Assembly: GCA_028564705.1 (NCBI GenBank)
Contig: JAPXFQ010000351.1
Location: forward strand, 1,984,001-2,048,000
Direction: 5' to 3'
Source of the DNA: Apricaphanius iberus
Taxonomy: Eukaryota > Chordata > Actinopteri > Cyprinodontiformes > Aphaniidae
DNA length: 64,000 bases
Position numbers and translations under genes: made by a program. The notes under the pieces are model-generated. The model did not search any database. It saw nothing but the letters and a program-made list of their open reading frames with translations, and was not told the origin of the DNA. This document shows positions 35,732-47,559 of this stretch, piece by piece; the stretch's first letter is position 1; the number at the start of each line of letters is the position of its first letter.

Positions 35732-36476
35732 AGGCCCGAGCAGCAAAATCACTGCAAAGGTCCATTGTAACTGTGTCATTTGTTTTTTATTACTCTTATG
35801 ACTTTTGAACAGACTTTTGGGAGGCCAAAACTCACCGTATTTGGCGGGGGCGTCAAGCGTATGTGAAATTTACATATTTTAAAGGTTCGGAAAAGGTCCT
35901 ACAAGAAATTGCTCAGTAGCGGTCCCTGGAAAATTTCAAAACACCCTCCGCATTAATCTTAGTTCATCATAGAAATGGGGCAACTGTGGCTCAGGAGTTG
36001 GGTGTTTGCCTTGTAATTGGAAGGCTGCAGGCTCAAGCCCCGGCTCTGACGGTCTCAGTCGTTGTGTCCTTGGGCAAGACACTTCACCCGTTGCCTACTG
36101 GTGGTGGTCAGAGGGCCCGGTAGCGCCATTGTCCGGCAGCCTTGCCTCTGTCAGTGTGCCCCAGGGCAGCTGTGGCTACAACGTATCTTGCCATCATCAG
36201 TGTGTGCATGTGTGCGTGAATGGGTGGATGACTGAATGTAGTGTAAAGCGCTTTGGGGTCTGTAGGGACTGAGTAAAGCGCTATACAAATGCAGACCATT
36301 ACCATTACCATAGAAACATGACATTTGACACACATGAACTTTCTGAGACCTAACAAAAAGCATAAAAACGTCATGGACCCAAACACACAGGAAGTCGGCC
36401 ATCTTAGTTTGAACATACAATTTTGACCACATTTGTTTATGTTTAAAGCCTTGATTTGATTTGAATAGTTTCTTGA
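35732..36476 (+). mobile_element. Left half of a high-copy fish repeat, split by the Gypsy element
   Basis: It starts GGCCCGAGCAGCAAAATC and contains TGACTTTTGAACAGACTTTT, CACCGTATTTGGCGG and GGAAGTCGGCCATCTTAG. The presumed other half, ending GCGCTTGCAGCTTTAATT, lies at 43,547-44,345 beyond the Gypsy element. That they were once one element is inference. A SINE is nested inside. Confidence 0.4.
35977..36310 (+). mobile_element. tRNA-SINE, near full length
   Basis: It has a tRNA-like head with GGCTGCAGGCTCAAGCCCC, the conserved TCCTTGGGCAAGACACTTC, and the tail AAAGCGCTTTGGGGTCTG plus AAAGCGCTATACAAATGC. CATAGAAA is repeated on both sides (about 35,968 and 36,309) as a target duplication. 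Confidence 0.8.
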
Positions 36477-36601
36477 GGCAACAACTTTGCCTCAGAGAGG
36501 GCAGCCACTGGACTAAAATACAGCCCAGAACTCATCCAAAATCAGTTTTTGCAAACCATACTCACCGGACTCCAAGATGACACCATCCGTACTGGCCATA
36601 T

Positions 36602-37413
36602 TTGCAAAATCCAAAAGAGAAAATGACTGCTGCCTACAACCTGGAAATGGAGAGGAAGAGCAAGCTGTCAAGCAAATCCAGAGCCAAGGTGTCGGCGGTG
36701 AGTCATGTTTCCCATCTCACTGATTCAGAGAGCTGCAGTTATGACAGTAACTCTAGCAAAAAGGAAAGTAAGCAAAAAGAAAAGTTTGAAAAATGTGACA
36801 CATTGATGGAAAAGGTAGACCAAGGGAATAAAGCCATTTGTGAAGCCATTCAGAGTCTCACCACTCAGCTGTCAAGCCTGCACCAGCCGGCCAACCACCG
36901 CCATGGGGACAAGCCAGCCACAGCTACAACAGATCAACACCAAAGACACGTCCCACCCGGCAGTGTCACCAGTGCCAGCGGACCAATCCAGGAGGGAAAT
37001 GCAATCACTGTCACAAGTGTGGGAGCACGGACCACTGGGCTGTTGTTTGCCGCAGAGCACCCAGGAACACTACAGCCTCCACAAACAAGATCAAAACTAG
37101 TGTAAATCTTGGTAAGAACACAGACCTATTCTGCACTACAGCACCCCTCACTGGTAAACAACATCAAACAGCTAAACTAGTGGGGAGAAGGTGCCTTTTT
37201 CGTCCCATAATGAACAATGTTGACACCAAAGTTCTGTGGGACACTGGCTCTTCAAGTATCCATCATTGGAGCTGAGTGGAAGCAGAGACACTTACCTGAT
37301 GTTACTGTGAGATCTGTGGAAGAGTTACTGGAGGAAGGAGGGTTGGATCTGTCTGCAGCAAATGGGATGAAGATCCCATACCAGGGCTGGATTGAAGTGA
37401 AGTCTGTGATCAA
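36602..37413 (+). pseudogene. Gypsy gag C terminus, zinc knuckle and protease
   Basis: The first piece (to about 36,940) is lysine/serine-rich with a coiled-coil-like stretch (EKFEKCDTLMEKVDQGNK). A frame change then leads to a zinc-knuckle region, CHQC followed by CNHCHKCGSTDHWAVVC, which would bind the element's RNA. The same frame runs on into the retropepsin active site WDTGSSS at about 37,240. A one-base shift just after it moves to the frame with GAEWKQRHLPD and ends at the hAT insertion. Retropepsin processes the polyprotein, but here the active-site loop is cut off from its body by the shift. Confidence 0.75.
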
Positions 37414-38754
37414 TAGGGATGGGTACCAATATCCGGTGCCATTACAGCACCGGTTCCGACATGAACAGTAGTAACCAGACCGAAGAGCAACGCACATTTT
37501 GGTGCCTTATTTCGGTCCTTCCTCACCCCCCCCCCCCCGAGATGTAAAACACTGTGGATTCTGGGCGTGCGCTCAGTCAAGAGCAATACGGTAAACATGG
37601 CTATCACTGTGCAAAAAGAATTGCTAAAAATAAGGGCTGTGGAAATTAACGTACCAACTCGGGTGGATTAATTCCTAGAATTAACTTTTTTGTGTGTGTG
37701 GGTTCGTTTTACGCATACAAAGAACAGCGCCCTGTTTATAATTCAGCCCGCATCACATCAGCTCTCCCTCCTAACCAGCCAAACTACGGATTGTTGTGGA
37801 TTGTTGTGCAGCAGGATGTTTTTGTGGTCCTAAATGACATGGGAGTATATTATTATTGCCGTATTGGCTTTGTGGTGATATAAGTTATTAAGTTGTCTGT
37901 GAGAGTTATCCGTCCACTTCGGATGTCTGCTTCGGTGTGTGCGTTTCAGTGTTTGCTGTGCGTGCAGTGCAGTTAAAGTTTAAATGCTTCGTATTTTTGT
38001 ATATTTATGCATGTTGGCTCACTGTATAGTTTCAGTACATTTCATAGTGAGATACCGCTGCATTAATAATACGAAATTATTCAGTTAAGTAGATGTTTTC
38101 GGACTTAAATTAGTTCTAAAATATTAGCGGAAGTAGCTGTGATCATCTTCACAATAGGAGCTTTATTTCTTGTGTTGAACTGTAGAATCTGCTGTTTACT
38201 TTTGGAAAATGATCAAATGTGACATATGATTACTAAGTCTATATTAAATTTTATTTATGTGATATTTATCACAGACTGCTGATATCCAAATGTTATGTTT
38301 ATTCATATGTTTGGCTTAGTTCTGCCTCTATTTGTTATTATTCATATGGGACCGCAAAAAAATTATGAATGTGACTGGAGTAAAAAAAAAAGTTAACTGA
38401 TTTCTCCTATATTTATTTTTTTAAAAGAGCAACTGCATCTAGATGTGTCCCTTTAATTACATAGAAAGTTCTAGTTATTTTTTGGAGGGTCATATTTAGC
38501 AATGGTGATTGATTCACAGCTACTGTGATTAATTAGATTAAAGATTTTTATTGTTTGACAGACCTACTAAAAATAAAAAATAAGAGGGTATTTGGACCAT
38601 GTTTGTATGTTTAACATTCTTTAGGCACCGTTTCAAGCATCGTTTCAAGCACCATTTCAAGCACCGTTTCAAGCACTGTTTAAGCACCGGCATAGTTTCA
38701 AAAGTACCGGTTTGGCACCGGTATCAGATAAAACCTAAACGATACCCATCCCTA
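37414..38754 (+). mobile_element. Non-autonomous hAT element, family A copy 2 (1,341 bp)
   Basis: A perfect 8-bp duplication GTGATCAA lies at 37,406-37,413 and 38,755-38,762. The ends are TAGGGATGGGTACC and its inverse with GATACCCATCCCTA. It is homologous over most of its length to 21,250-22,446, in opposite orientation. It keeps the open frame with KEQRPVYNSA and LNDMGVYYYCRIG at 37,692-37,883. An ~80-bp segment near 38,440-38,550 is absent from copy 1. Confidence 0.93.
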
Positions 38755-41700
38755 GTGATCAACCGGTAGTTGTCCCTATTGCAGTCGCCTCTACAGATCT
38801 TGAACGTCCCATTATTGGTCTTAATGTAATTGAAAAGCTGGCTTTGACAAATGAGGGTTCTGGAAGTTGTTTTCCTTCTGGTCACATGGTAAGGAAATTC
38901 TGTTCAGCACTTGATGTTGGTCAGAAAACTGCTAGGGCTATTCTAACTGTTTCACAGAAGCAGCCACCTGAACAACCCCCACATTGCTCGTCTGGGAAGA
39001 ATGCCAATTACTGTCCCAAAGAGGAACACTATCTAAGTGCAATGCAACTTTGTACAGCAAGGTTTGCTATTTGGCACTCACATCGTGTTGGAGCCTAACC
39101 TGGAGACACCGTGGCCAACAGGACTTCAAGTAAGGGAACAGCTCATTCAAGTTCAAGCGAACACAAGAATTAAGGTAACTGTTGAAAATGCAACAAGTTG
39201 TGACATTACACAATGTGGCCGCACGACGCTTGGCTGGTTACATTGTGTTGATTCTGTTTATCCACTATAGCCAAAGTCTACAGAGTGTCAACCACTAGAG
39301 GGCAGTGCCACATCACTGGAACAGCCCAGTCAAGCACCAGAGAGAGAGCCCTGGGTCCCGCCTGTGGATGGACATTAATCTGAAAGACTCTGTTCCTTTC
39401 CAGAGAACATACAATGCCATACCCCGACACCTGTATCAAGAATTTAAGGCTCACATTCAGGACCTGCTAAACCGAGTATGGATTCCAAAGTCATATTCCT
39501 CTTACTCTTCACCTGTGGTTTGTGTCAGGAAAAAGGACACAACTCTCCGTTTATGCATCGATTACAGGCTGCTGAATGAGAAGACCCTGCCAGACCGTCA
39601 TCCCATCCCCAGAATCCAAGAAATCCTGGAAAACTTGGGGGGAAATTCCTGGTTCACTGTTCTGGACCAGGGCAAAGCCTACCACCAAGGCTTCATGAGC
39701 GAGAAGAGTAGACCTTACACAGCCTTTATTACACCGTGGGGACTCTATGAGTGGACCATAATCCCATTTGGTCTCTCAAATGCCCCGGTTGCTTTTCTAC
39801 GCCTCATGGAGGGATGTCTTGGAGATCTGAGGGATGCTGATGTTTTCAGCCGCACATTCGACCAACATGTGGACAACGTCAGACAAGTCCTGCAGAGACC
39901 GAGAGCCTATGGGATGAAACTGAGGGCTGAAAAATGTGAGTTTTTCAAGCCACAAGTAACGTATGTTGGTCGTGTTATCGCTGCAGAAGAATACAGGATG
40001 AACCTGAGGCAGGTGGAAGCAGTAAAGGCGCTCACATACCAGACCCCAGCTACAGTGAGGGAGGTGAGGAAGCTCCTTGGATTCTTGAGCTACTACAGAG
40101 CTTACATTCAAGACTTCTCAAGGACTGCAAAGCCACTGTATGAGCTGCTGGCCAAGCCCAAAGGGGACCCCAAACACTGCCACAAAAAGGGGACAAAACA
40201 TTAAAGTGCTCAGCTCCCACCGTCCGCTCCAGTTCAGTGGACAGAAATTCATAGAGCAATTTTAGAGACTTTTGTGAACCACCTCACAAATCCACCTGTT
40301 ATGCCATATCCAGACCTCGAGCGGCCTTTCTTTCTCCACGTTGACGCCTTGGAGGAAGGTCTTGGTGCTATGCTGTAACATCGTCAAGGTGGCATCGTAA
40401 GAGTGATCGGCTACGCGTCCGGAACCCTGACGCCTGCAGAGAAGAACTATAAGCTGCACTCAGGTAAACTTGAATTCCTCGCACTAAAATGGGCCATCAC
40501 AGAGCGTTTCCGTGACTACCTGTTCCATGCACCACACTTTACAGTCTACAGCGACAATAACCCACTCACCTACGTCACCAAGTCGGCAAAACGCCACTGG
40601 TCACTGCTGGGTGGCAGAGCTGGTAGACTATAGATTTACACTCAAGTACAGACCTGGAACAGCTAACATAAACACTGACTTTTCTCTCGCAGACCAAAGC
40701 CCATCGAAACCATCATGCAGGAGTGCACGGAAGAGTCAGAGCCGGAGGTCATGGACAGCATCTGTAAAGCAATCAAAAGCAGCCAAGCGGGTGAGATAAA
40801 CTGGATTTCTGCGGTCACCTGTAATGTGGATGTTCTATCAGATGGCAGTGCTGTACCACCCCTTCGGCCCTTCTCCATCCAAGACATCCAGGTCCAGCAG
40901 AATGCTGATCCAGCCATACGGAGGGTCTCCAACCTGAAAAGGGAAAACACTTACCTGAAATACAGAGACAAAGCAGCAGAGAGTGAACAAGTCCGAGTTC
41001 TCCTGAGGGAATGGCCAAAATTGCTGCTTGATAAAGATGGAGTTCTGTGGCAGAAGACCAACAACCGGCTGCAACTGGTGGTGCCAGACCCCATGAAGCA
41101 CTTGGTGTAAAAGTACCTCCATGAGGAGATGGGACACTTAGGTGCGGACCGGATAGTTGCCCTGGCCGGAGAGTGCTTCTTTTGGCCAAAAATGAGACCG
41201 GAGATGGAGCACTATGTCACACGTGTCTGCAGCTGCATCAAAAACAAAAGACCCAACTGAGTCACAAGAACACCACTCCAAAGCATTGAAACCTCTGCAC
41301 CTTTTGAGATGATCTCAATAGACTTTTTACATCTGGAGAAATGCAGTGGAGGTGAAGAGTACATCCTGGTGTTAGTGGACCATTTCACTAAATATGCTTA
41401 AGCCTACGCAACCAAAGACAAGGCAGGGAAGACGGCTGCTAAAAAGCTGTTTGATGACTGTATCCCACGCAGTCATCCCACGTGGATCCTGGATGGTTTG
41501 CCATCCAGGATCCACCATGACCAAGGAAGAGAGTTTGAGAACCAGCTGTTTTGGAAGCTCCAGGAATATGGTGGTATTCATCACTCTCACACTACACCTT
41601 ACCACCCCCAAGCTAACCCTGCCGAACATTTTAACAGGACTCTGTTAAGTATGTTGCGGATGCTGGAGGAGACACAAAAGGCCAGATGGAAGGAGCACCT

Positions 41701-42687
41701 CAACAAAGTAGTTCATGCCTACAACTCCACCATCCATGAGGCAACAGGGTAATCTCCTTTCTTCTTGCCCCTTGGATGTGAACCGACCCTCCCGGTCGAC
41801 CTCCTCGTTCCGAAGAAGCTTGGTGACGCGGAGAAACAGACCCCGACTGGCTATGCGGAGAGTTGGAGAGAGGCAATGCAGGAAGCATATGCCATTGCCC
41901 TGAAAAACATGAGGAAATCTGCAAAAAAATGGCAAAACTATTACAATAAGCGTGCCGGGAGCTCCACGCTGAAGCCAGGTGACCATGTCTTGGTAAGAAA
42001 CCTCACGCCTCGAGGTGGTCCGGGGAAGCTCCGCAGTCACTGGGAGAACACCGTCCATGTGGTGAGGGAGAGCAAAGGCCCTGGAAACCCCGTCTACGTG
42101 GTTGAGCCTCTGAATGCTGCGGGAAGAAGATGTGTGCTTCACAGAAACTTACTCTCACCCTGTCCTTACCTGGTTGAACCTTCTCCTGTCATCCCCAACC
42201 CTAAGAGGAGAAGCAGAAGAGCCGGAACGTCGCCAGAAAGAGGGACAAGTGCTTAGAACAACATCCAGCCTTCAGATACAGAGAGCTCTAGTAATGAAGA
42301 CTACCATCTCCTCATGCCACTCAACCCATTCTTCAGCCACTCAACCCAACTGCCAGAGAGTTCCAACCGAGAGCCCCCATTTCAAGACGGCCGGAAGAGA
42401 GAGCTGAAGTGATGATCCTGATCCCAGAGGTTGACCCTGAGCCAGTACAGGAAGCGGAGTCATCCGAGCAAGAAGCAGCCACGTCTGGCTCCTCGGAGGA
42501 AGCCTCTGAGCCCCGCCATGCAAGACCTGTCAGAGCCAGACAGCCCAGGCGCGTCTACAGCTATGACGAGCTTGGTGAGCCCACGGTCCGAGAAGTGCAG
42601 ACACTGGTCAATGTGTCCAAACCAGCGAGGGTCCGAGATGGTTTCTTCAACACCGCTGCCAACCTTTATCCTTTTGACCAGTCATAA
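38755..42687 (+). pseudogene. Gypsy pol: RT, RNase H, integrase
   Basis: 38,770-39,270 is the end of the protease and linker (RPIIGLNVIEKLA). 39,305-40,204 is reverse transcriptase with [19 protein letters not shown] and [21 protein letters not shown]. The block that should hold the catalytic YxDD between GDLRD and VFSRTF (about 39,838) is deleted, so polymerase activity is impossible. RNase H (40,300-40,680) has HVDALEEGLGAML followed by a TAA, and YSDNNPLTY. Integrase has an H2C2-type finger (HEEMGHLGADRI..CSC, about 41,120-41,240) and all three catalytic acids: [15 protein letters not shown] and [10 protein letters not shown]. The tail to 42,687 has RQPRRVYSYDELGEP. Stops at about 41,109, 41,260, 41,400 and 41,751 break the frame. 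Confidence 0.85.
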
Positions 42688-43108
42688 TGCAGTAGTAACA
42701 TGCACTTTACATACCTGCTAACCGGGTAACGGTTAAAGCACTTTACACGTAGCACCTTAAGGTATCCAGCTTAGGTGCAATAGTAGTTCATGTAGTTTTA
42801 ATTATTGGTTTAGTCCTGTTAAATGTGGTTTTATTATGGATAAAGGGTATTTTCCTTGAGTCAGTTCTGAAGATGGGGGGGGGGGAATGCTTCAATGGAC
42901 TATCCTCCCAGATACTCAAGTGGACCGCCTGTGTGTACCGCCATGCCAAAGGACTCTTGAGTAACTGATACCATTAATGAGTCTGGACTCTGTTTGGAAA
43001 TATTGCGATTGGTTCATGTTATTTTATTTGCTACTCATTCAAGTCAAGTAAGACTCCCGATTGTATTAAGAAAATGTTGGTTTACATTTTATTTTTAGTG
43101 GGGGAGGG

Positions 43109-43546
43109 TGTTGCCATCCCATTTCTTGGAACTCTGCTTTTTGCACAAGTGTTCGAGCGCTTTTTATTATTCATGTTTGGTAATGGTTCACTGTACATTA
43201 CAATATTCATTTATCTTTTGCAAATGTAATACACTGCTTTTTTAATGTGTTGAACCGAAAGCGCTATGTCACGTGACCTACCCGAATTAGTTAAAAGCTA
43301 GGCCCATAGCTTCTCTCATAGTAGGAGCTGTGGCGCAGTAGTCGGGGATGGACCTAAGCCTCGGTATACCTGTGGGGCGTGTAAGTTTCGTTTTATCTGT
43401 TTCTGTATATTTGTAATCCTAAAACATCCTACAGACCTTTTTACTGTTTGTTCACAGGGGACCTATGTTTCCCTCTAAATGTTTGAACTCAAAATAAACT
43501 TCAAAAAACGACATTTGATTGCCCTGGTCATTTCAAGGGGGCAACA
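43109..43546 (+). repeat. 3' LTR of the Gypsy element, 438 bp
   Basis: It starts TGTTGCCATCCC right after the polypurine tract GTGGGGGAGGG and ends AAGGGGGCAACA. TGTTGCC and GGCAACA form the terminal inverted repeat. It contains an AATAAA signal at about 43,493. Confidence 0.88.
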
Positions 43547-44345
43547 TCATCATAACAACTTGACAGAAACAAAATCAATACAATGCAATGGGATGAAGAC
43601 AAAAACAACCGGAATAGTAATATATAACTAGCAATCGTTCATAAATGAAGATAAAATTAAAGCATACTTCACATTCTTTAAATCTCCTGCCAGCTAAGGC
43701 ATTGCCTTTTCACATATTTGATCATACTTCACAGCTTCATGGCTGTCATCACATACCAGCATGGAACATCATATTGAAGTCATTTGCTCATGTAATCTAA
43801 GCCCTGCCCCCTGAGAACAGGAAGTGCAATGTTTCAGTAAGAAAGGTCCGTTTTTGACTCCTTTTACCTAATCGACATCTCACTGTGGAGAATGATTGAA
43901 AAGAAGCTGGTATAATTTAGTGTCAAGCACTTAGGGGTTTAGAAAGAGGGTGTGGCTGTAGCAGCATGGCAAATCTGGATCTGGCCCTAAACATATGTAT
44001 GCATACATTTGGTGGTCATGTCCTAATACCTGCAAAGCATCCCCCTAGAATCATAAAAAAAAAATCTCATCACGCAATGCTTCCAAATAGGATTGTGAAT
44101 ATATAGATATATAAATATATATATCTAAAGACTCCTTAAACATGAGGTCAGCCATTTTGGTTGAAAGCTGTCATTCTTGCCTTTTGAACACTTTTTCAAG
44201 CAGATTTTATCATCAGCTTCGGTGGAAGTGTTGAGATGGCGTTGAGGTGGTGGTGAATAAATCCTGCGGTCATGGCACAGGCCAAAGCGGAACTAAGCTG
44301 CGAGGGCTGTTCATGGGCGCTTGCAGCTTTAATTATTTTTATTTT
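43547..44345 (+). mobile_element. Right half of a high-copy fish repeat
   Basis: It contains AAGCCCTGCCCCCTGAGAAC, GAGGTCAGCCATTTTGG and the end GGGCGCTTGCAGCTTTAATT followed by AT repeats. It pairs in family terms with 35,732-36,476 across the Gypsy insertion. Confidence 0.4.
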
Positions 44346-44664
44346 TTTTCTCATTAGTTCCTCGTGTCCGTAATCTTTCCCATAGGAAAAATGTGTTGCT
44401 CATCTGTTGTTCAATCTCGTCTCGTGAGATCAGTTTGAGCATCTCATATTTGTATCATTCAGTGATCATTTATTTCGAAATGATTTCTCCTAAGGGTCCC
44501 TTAGGAAAAAGAGATAAACTCAAAAGAGAAAACCCAACATTTGTTGCTCAAATGTATCACTTTAGAACCACAGGAAAGAAAAATGTGATTCTCATTTGAG
44601 TCTCAATCTGGTTAGTTTTGTTTGATTTCTTTCTAGTGTGTTTCTCCTAAAATTCACCAGGAGT
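44346..44664. other. Intergenic sequence, nothing recognised
   Basis: A chance frame of 68 codons only. It may be part of an unrecognised repeat that the RTE LINE entered. Confidence 0.35.
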
Positions 44665-46140
44665 AATCTTCTTCTTTTTCTTTCGGCCACAGCGAATGAT
44701 CTGTCTCCATTTAGTCCTATCCTCTGCGCTCACCAACTGATTTCATGTCCTCCTTCACCACATCCTAAAATCTGATTTTTGGTCTTCCTCTCTGCATCCT
44801 TCCTGGGGGGCTCCATCCTCGGCATCCTTCTACCAATATAATCATTGTTTTCCTCTGAACATGTCCAAACCATCTCAGTCTGGACTCCTATACTTAATCC
44901 CCAAAACATCTAACATGAGCTGTTCCTCTGATGTACTCGTTCCTGATCCTATCCATCTTGTCACTCCCAAAGAAAATCTCAACTTCTTGAGTCTGCAACC
45001 TCCAGTTCTGCTTCCTGTCTTTTCCCCATTGGTACTGTCTCTAGACCATACAACATCAATGCTCTCACTACAGTCTTGTACACCTTTCCCTTCATTCTAG
45101 GTGAAACCCTTTTATCACACATTACACCTGACACTTTTCTCCACCCATTCCAACCAGCTTCTTCACCTCTTTTCCACACTCTCCATTGTTTTGTACCATT
45201 GACCCTAAGTACTTAAAGTCCTCTACTTTCTTAATTTCCACTCCCTGTAACTTCACTGTTCCATTTCTGTCTTTCTCATTTACACACATGTATTCTGTCT
45301 TTCTATAACTAATCTTCATTCCTCTCTTTTCTAATACATACCTCCATCTCTTAAGCTTTTCCTCCACCTCCGTCCTGTTCTCTCTGCAGACCACAATGTC
45401 ATCTGCAAACATCATAGTCCATGGAGACTCCTGTCTAACATCATCCGTCAGCCTGTCCATCACCGAAGCAAACAAGAAGGGTCTCACAGCCGATCCTTGA
45501 TGTAGTCCCACCTCCACCTTGAAATCCTTTGTCACTCCTACAGCACATCTCTCTGCTGTCTCACAGCTCTCATACTACTCTACTCTACTCTAACATACTT
45601 CTCTGCCACTCCAGACTCCTTTATGCAAAACCACAGCTCTTCTCTTGGCACCCTGTCATACACTTTCTCTAAATCACAAAGACACAATGCAGCTCCCTCT
45701 GACCCATTCAGTACTTCCCCATCAGCATCCTTAAAGCAAAATAGCATATGTAGTACTCTTTCTTGGCATGAAACTGTACTGTTGCTCACAAATGCTAACT
45801 TCTGACCGAAGCCTAGCTTCCACCACTCTTTCCCACAGCTTCATTAACTTTATTCCTCTAGTTGCCACAATTCTGCACATCTCCCTTGTTCTTAAAGATT
45901 GGCACTCGAACACTTTTCCTCCATTCCTCAGGCATCTTCTCAGTCTTCAAGGTCTTGTTGAAAAACCTAGTCAAAAACTCTACTGCATCATCTCCTAAAT
46001 ACTTCCATAGGTATGTGATCAGGACCAACTACCTTCCCCATCTACATCCTCTTCAAAGCTTTCCTCACTTCATCCTTACTAATCTCAGGATCCACAATGG
46101 CCACCTCTTCTACTCTACATTCTCTCTGATTTTCCTCTAC
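44665..46140 (-). mobile_element. RTE-clade LINE, 5'-truncated, disrupted
   Basis: On the minus strand from 46,140 it begins within the linker before the RT. It reaches QSLRTREMCRIV, then LYDRVP-type block LEKVYDRVPREELW and the catalytic FADD in TMMFADDIVVC (about 45,410). It continues with MKISYRKTEYMCVN, FKYLGSMVQNNGECG and WNGWRKVSGVMCDKR. The 3' end is AAAGAAAAAGAAGAAGATTA. Similar 9-bp flanks AGGAGTAAT (44,661) and AGGAGCAAT (about 46,144) may be the target duplication. Several stops and shifts separate the pieces, though the FADD active site itself is intact. Confidence 0.85.
45122..45535 (-). pseudogene. Largest surviving RT piece of the RTE LINE
   Basis: A 137-codon open piece spans RT blocks 4-7: GLHQGSAVRPFLFASVMDRL, FADDIVVCRENR, LEKRGMKISYRKTEYMC and VEDFKYLGSMVQ. 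Its neighbours at 45,580-45,789 and 44,979-45,179 are in other frames. Copying of LINE RNA would need the missing endonuclease. Confidence 0.8.
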
Positions 46141-46275
46141 CTAGGAGCAATAATTGCAACAATTGATTTGGAGTCTTTCTTGAGACATTACTCAGAAACT
46201 GTTGAGAGACACACATGACATACACATATATATATATATACAGACAACCTACAAATACACATTTAGAATTCTTCT

Positions 46276-46344
46276 GGGCTGGGAATTGAACCAAGTTCAT
46301 CCGGGTGATAGGTAACAGTGCTACCGATTGAGCTACAGTGAACC
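46276..46344 (-). mobile_element. tRNA-like SINE head
   Basis: On the minus strand it has TAGCTCAATCGGTAGCAC (A box) and GGTTCAATTCCCAGC (B box) spaced as in a tRNA. A proper acceptor stem is missing, and the following text runs into a TATATA tract (46,226-46,240). It is probably a short SINE of a different family from the one at 61-314. Confidence 0.6.
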
Positions 46345-47559
46345 CTACATGATATAACATGTGCAAAAGTGGATAGAGCTATAATTTTACTCAATATTTA
46401 TACTTTAAACCCATATAATTTAGGAAAATAAACACTCTTAATAATGGATTTAAAAAAACAACAAGATGAATATAAACATATTTTCAAAATTACAGAGACT
46501 TTTTTTGTTTTGTTTAAGAAAAATAGGAGCAGTGAGCAAACGTCCGTATTTCTAATAAACAAAATCAAGCAACTATTTGAACAAATCAAGGCACAAGAAA
46601 CACATCTTTCATGTAGTTTTTCATAACAGGTGACTACAAGCACTCTCATTGACTTAAAATTAAAATAAACAAAAGCAAACTCTTTCAACTTGTCTTGTGT
46701 TTGTTCACACTTTACATAATTTTATTTGTGTTATGTTAGATTTAAGGGGAGTTTTGTCACATGTGTGTGACTGTGTGTGTGTGTTTGTATATGAATGTAA
46801 CACTATACGTGTAGTTCAGAAATTCGCAATATATGATGATAGCCGAAAATGAGAATAGTTTACGTTTACAAAGAGATCTCTTGATTTTTTAGAGCAAACA
46901 TCCCTAAGACAAATGAGGTTGAGTGAAGATAACTATTTGAGTAAAATTTCAAGGCATAGCTGAGACAGGAATTTGAAGTAAGAAAATAAAATTAAGACAT
47001 ACTTGAGAGTGGCACAATATGTCTCATTTTTTTCATAAATGAGATCAGGACAGGAGATAGTTGTGAGTTCATTTTGACACTGTGCTTACTGTGAGACTCA
47101 TTTCTCAGGAGAGACATTTGAGAAGAATGAGAAAATCACTTTAGTCATAATTAGTACTCATTTATATCTAGGAGATGGAAATGTGATGGAAATTAGATCT
47201 CGTCTTCAAATTTGCTTTGGTATAATGCTCTTGACTCTAACTCTTGTTTTTTGTAAGTTGATTCATTAATGTATTTAGGCTTAACATATACTCACTATTA
47301 ACCTTATGCATTTCTGTCTGCATTTTGGTCCTGCCGGAGCATGAACCCTGACATCAACAATCATATATCGACAGTTTATAAAAGATGTGATACATAGTAG
47401 GTGGAAAGACCCTAATCAAATTCCAATCATGGCACCAAACAGTGCAAGACTGCCTATAGAGGTGTTACAAAGTTTTTTATTTCAGGAACAGAACTGAACA
47501 TGAAGGTGTATTAACTAAATGTTTCTAGACTTAACTTCTAACTTGTCTCCTACAACAGT
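46345..47559. other. Intergenic sequence, nothing recognised
   Basis: AT-rich with overlapping chance frames on both strands at 46,398-46,688. Possibly worn repeat near 46,840-47,230. Confidence 0.4.

Larger units (their letters stand above)
36480..43546 (+). mobile_element. Ty3/Gypsy retrotransposon, 5'-truncated, split by a hAT element
   Basis: Order of domains: gag-like charged region, zinc knuckle, aspartic protease, reverse transcriptase, RNase H, integrase, C-terminal tail, polypurine tract, 3' LTR. Protease-RT-RNase H-integrase order defines Ty3/Gypsy. No 5' LTR is visible left of 36,480, so the copy is truncated. A 1,341-bp hAT element interrupts it after the protease. Many stops and frameshifts are present. 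Confidence 0.88.

Noticed and set aside
44861..45100. Plus-strand 79-codon frame
   Set aside because: It is the antisense shadow of the RTE reverse transcriptase.
46276..46344. Minus-strand tRNA gene
   Set aside because: A and B boxes are present but the acceptor stem does not pair. A SINE head is a better explanation.
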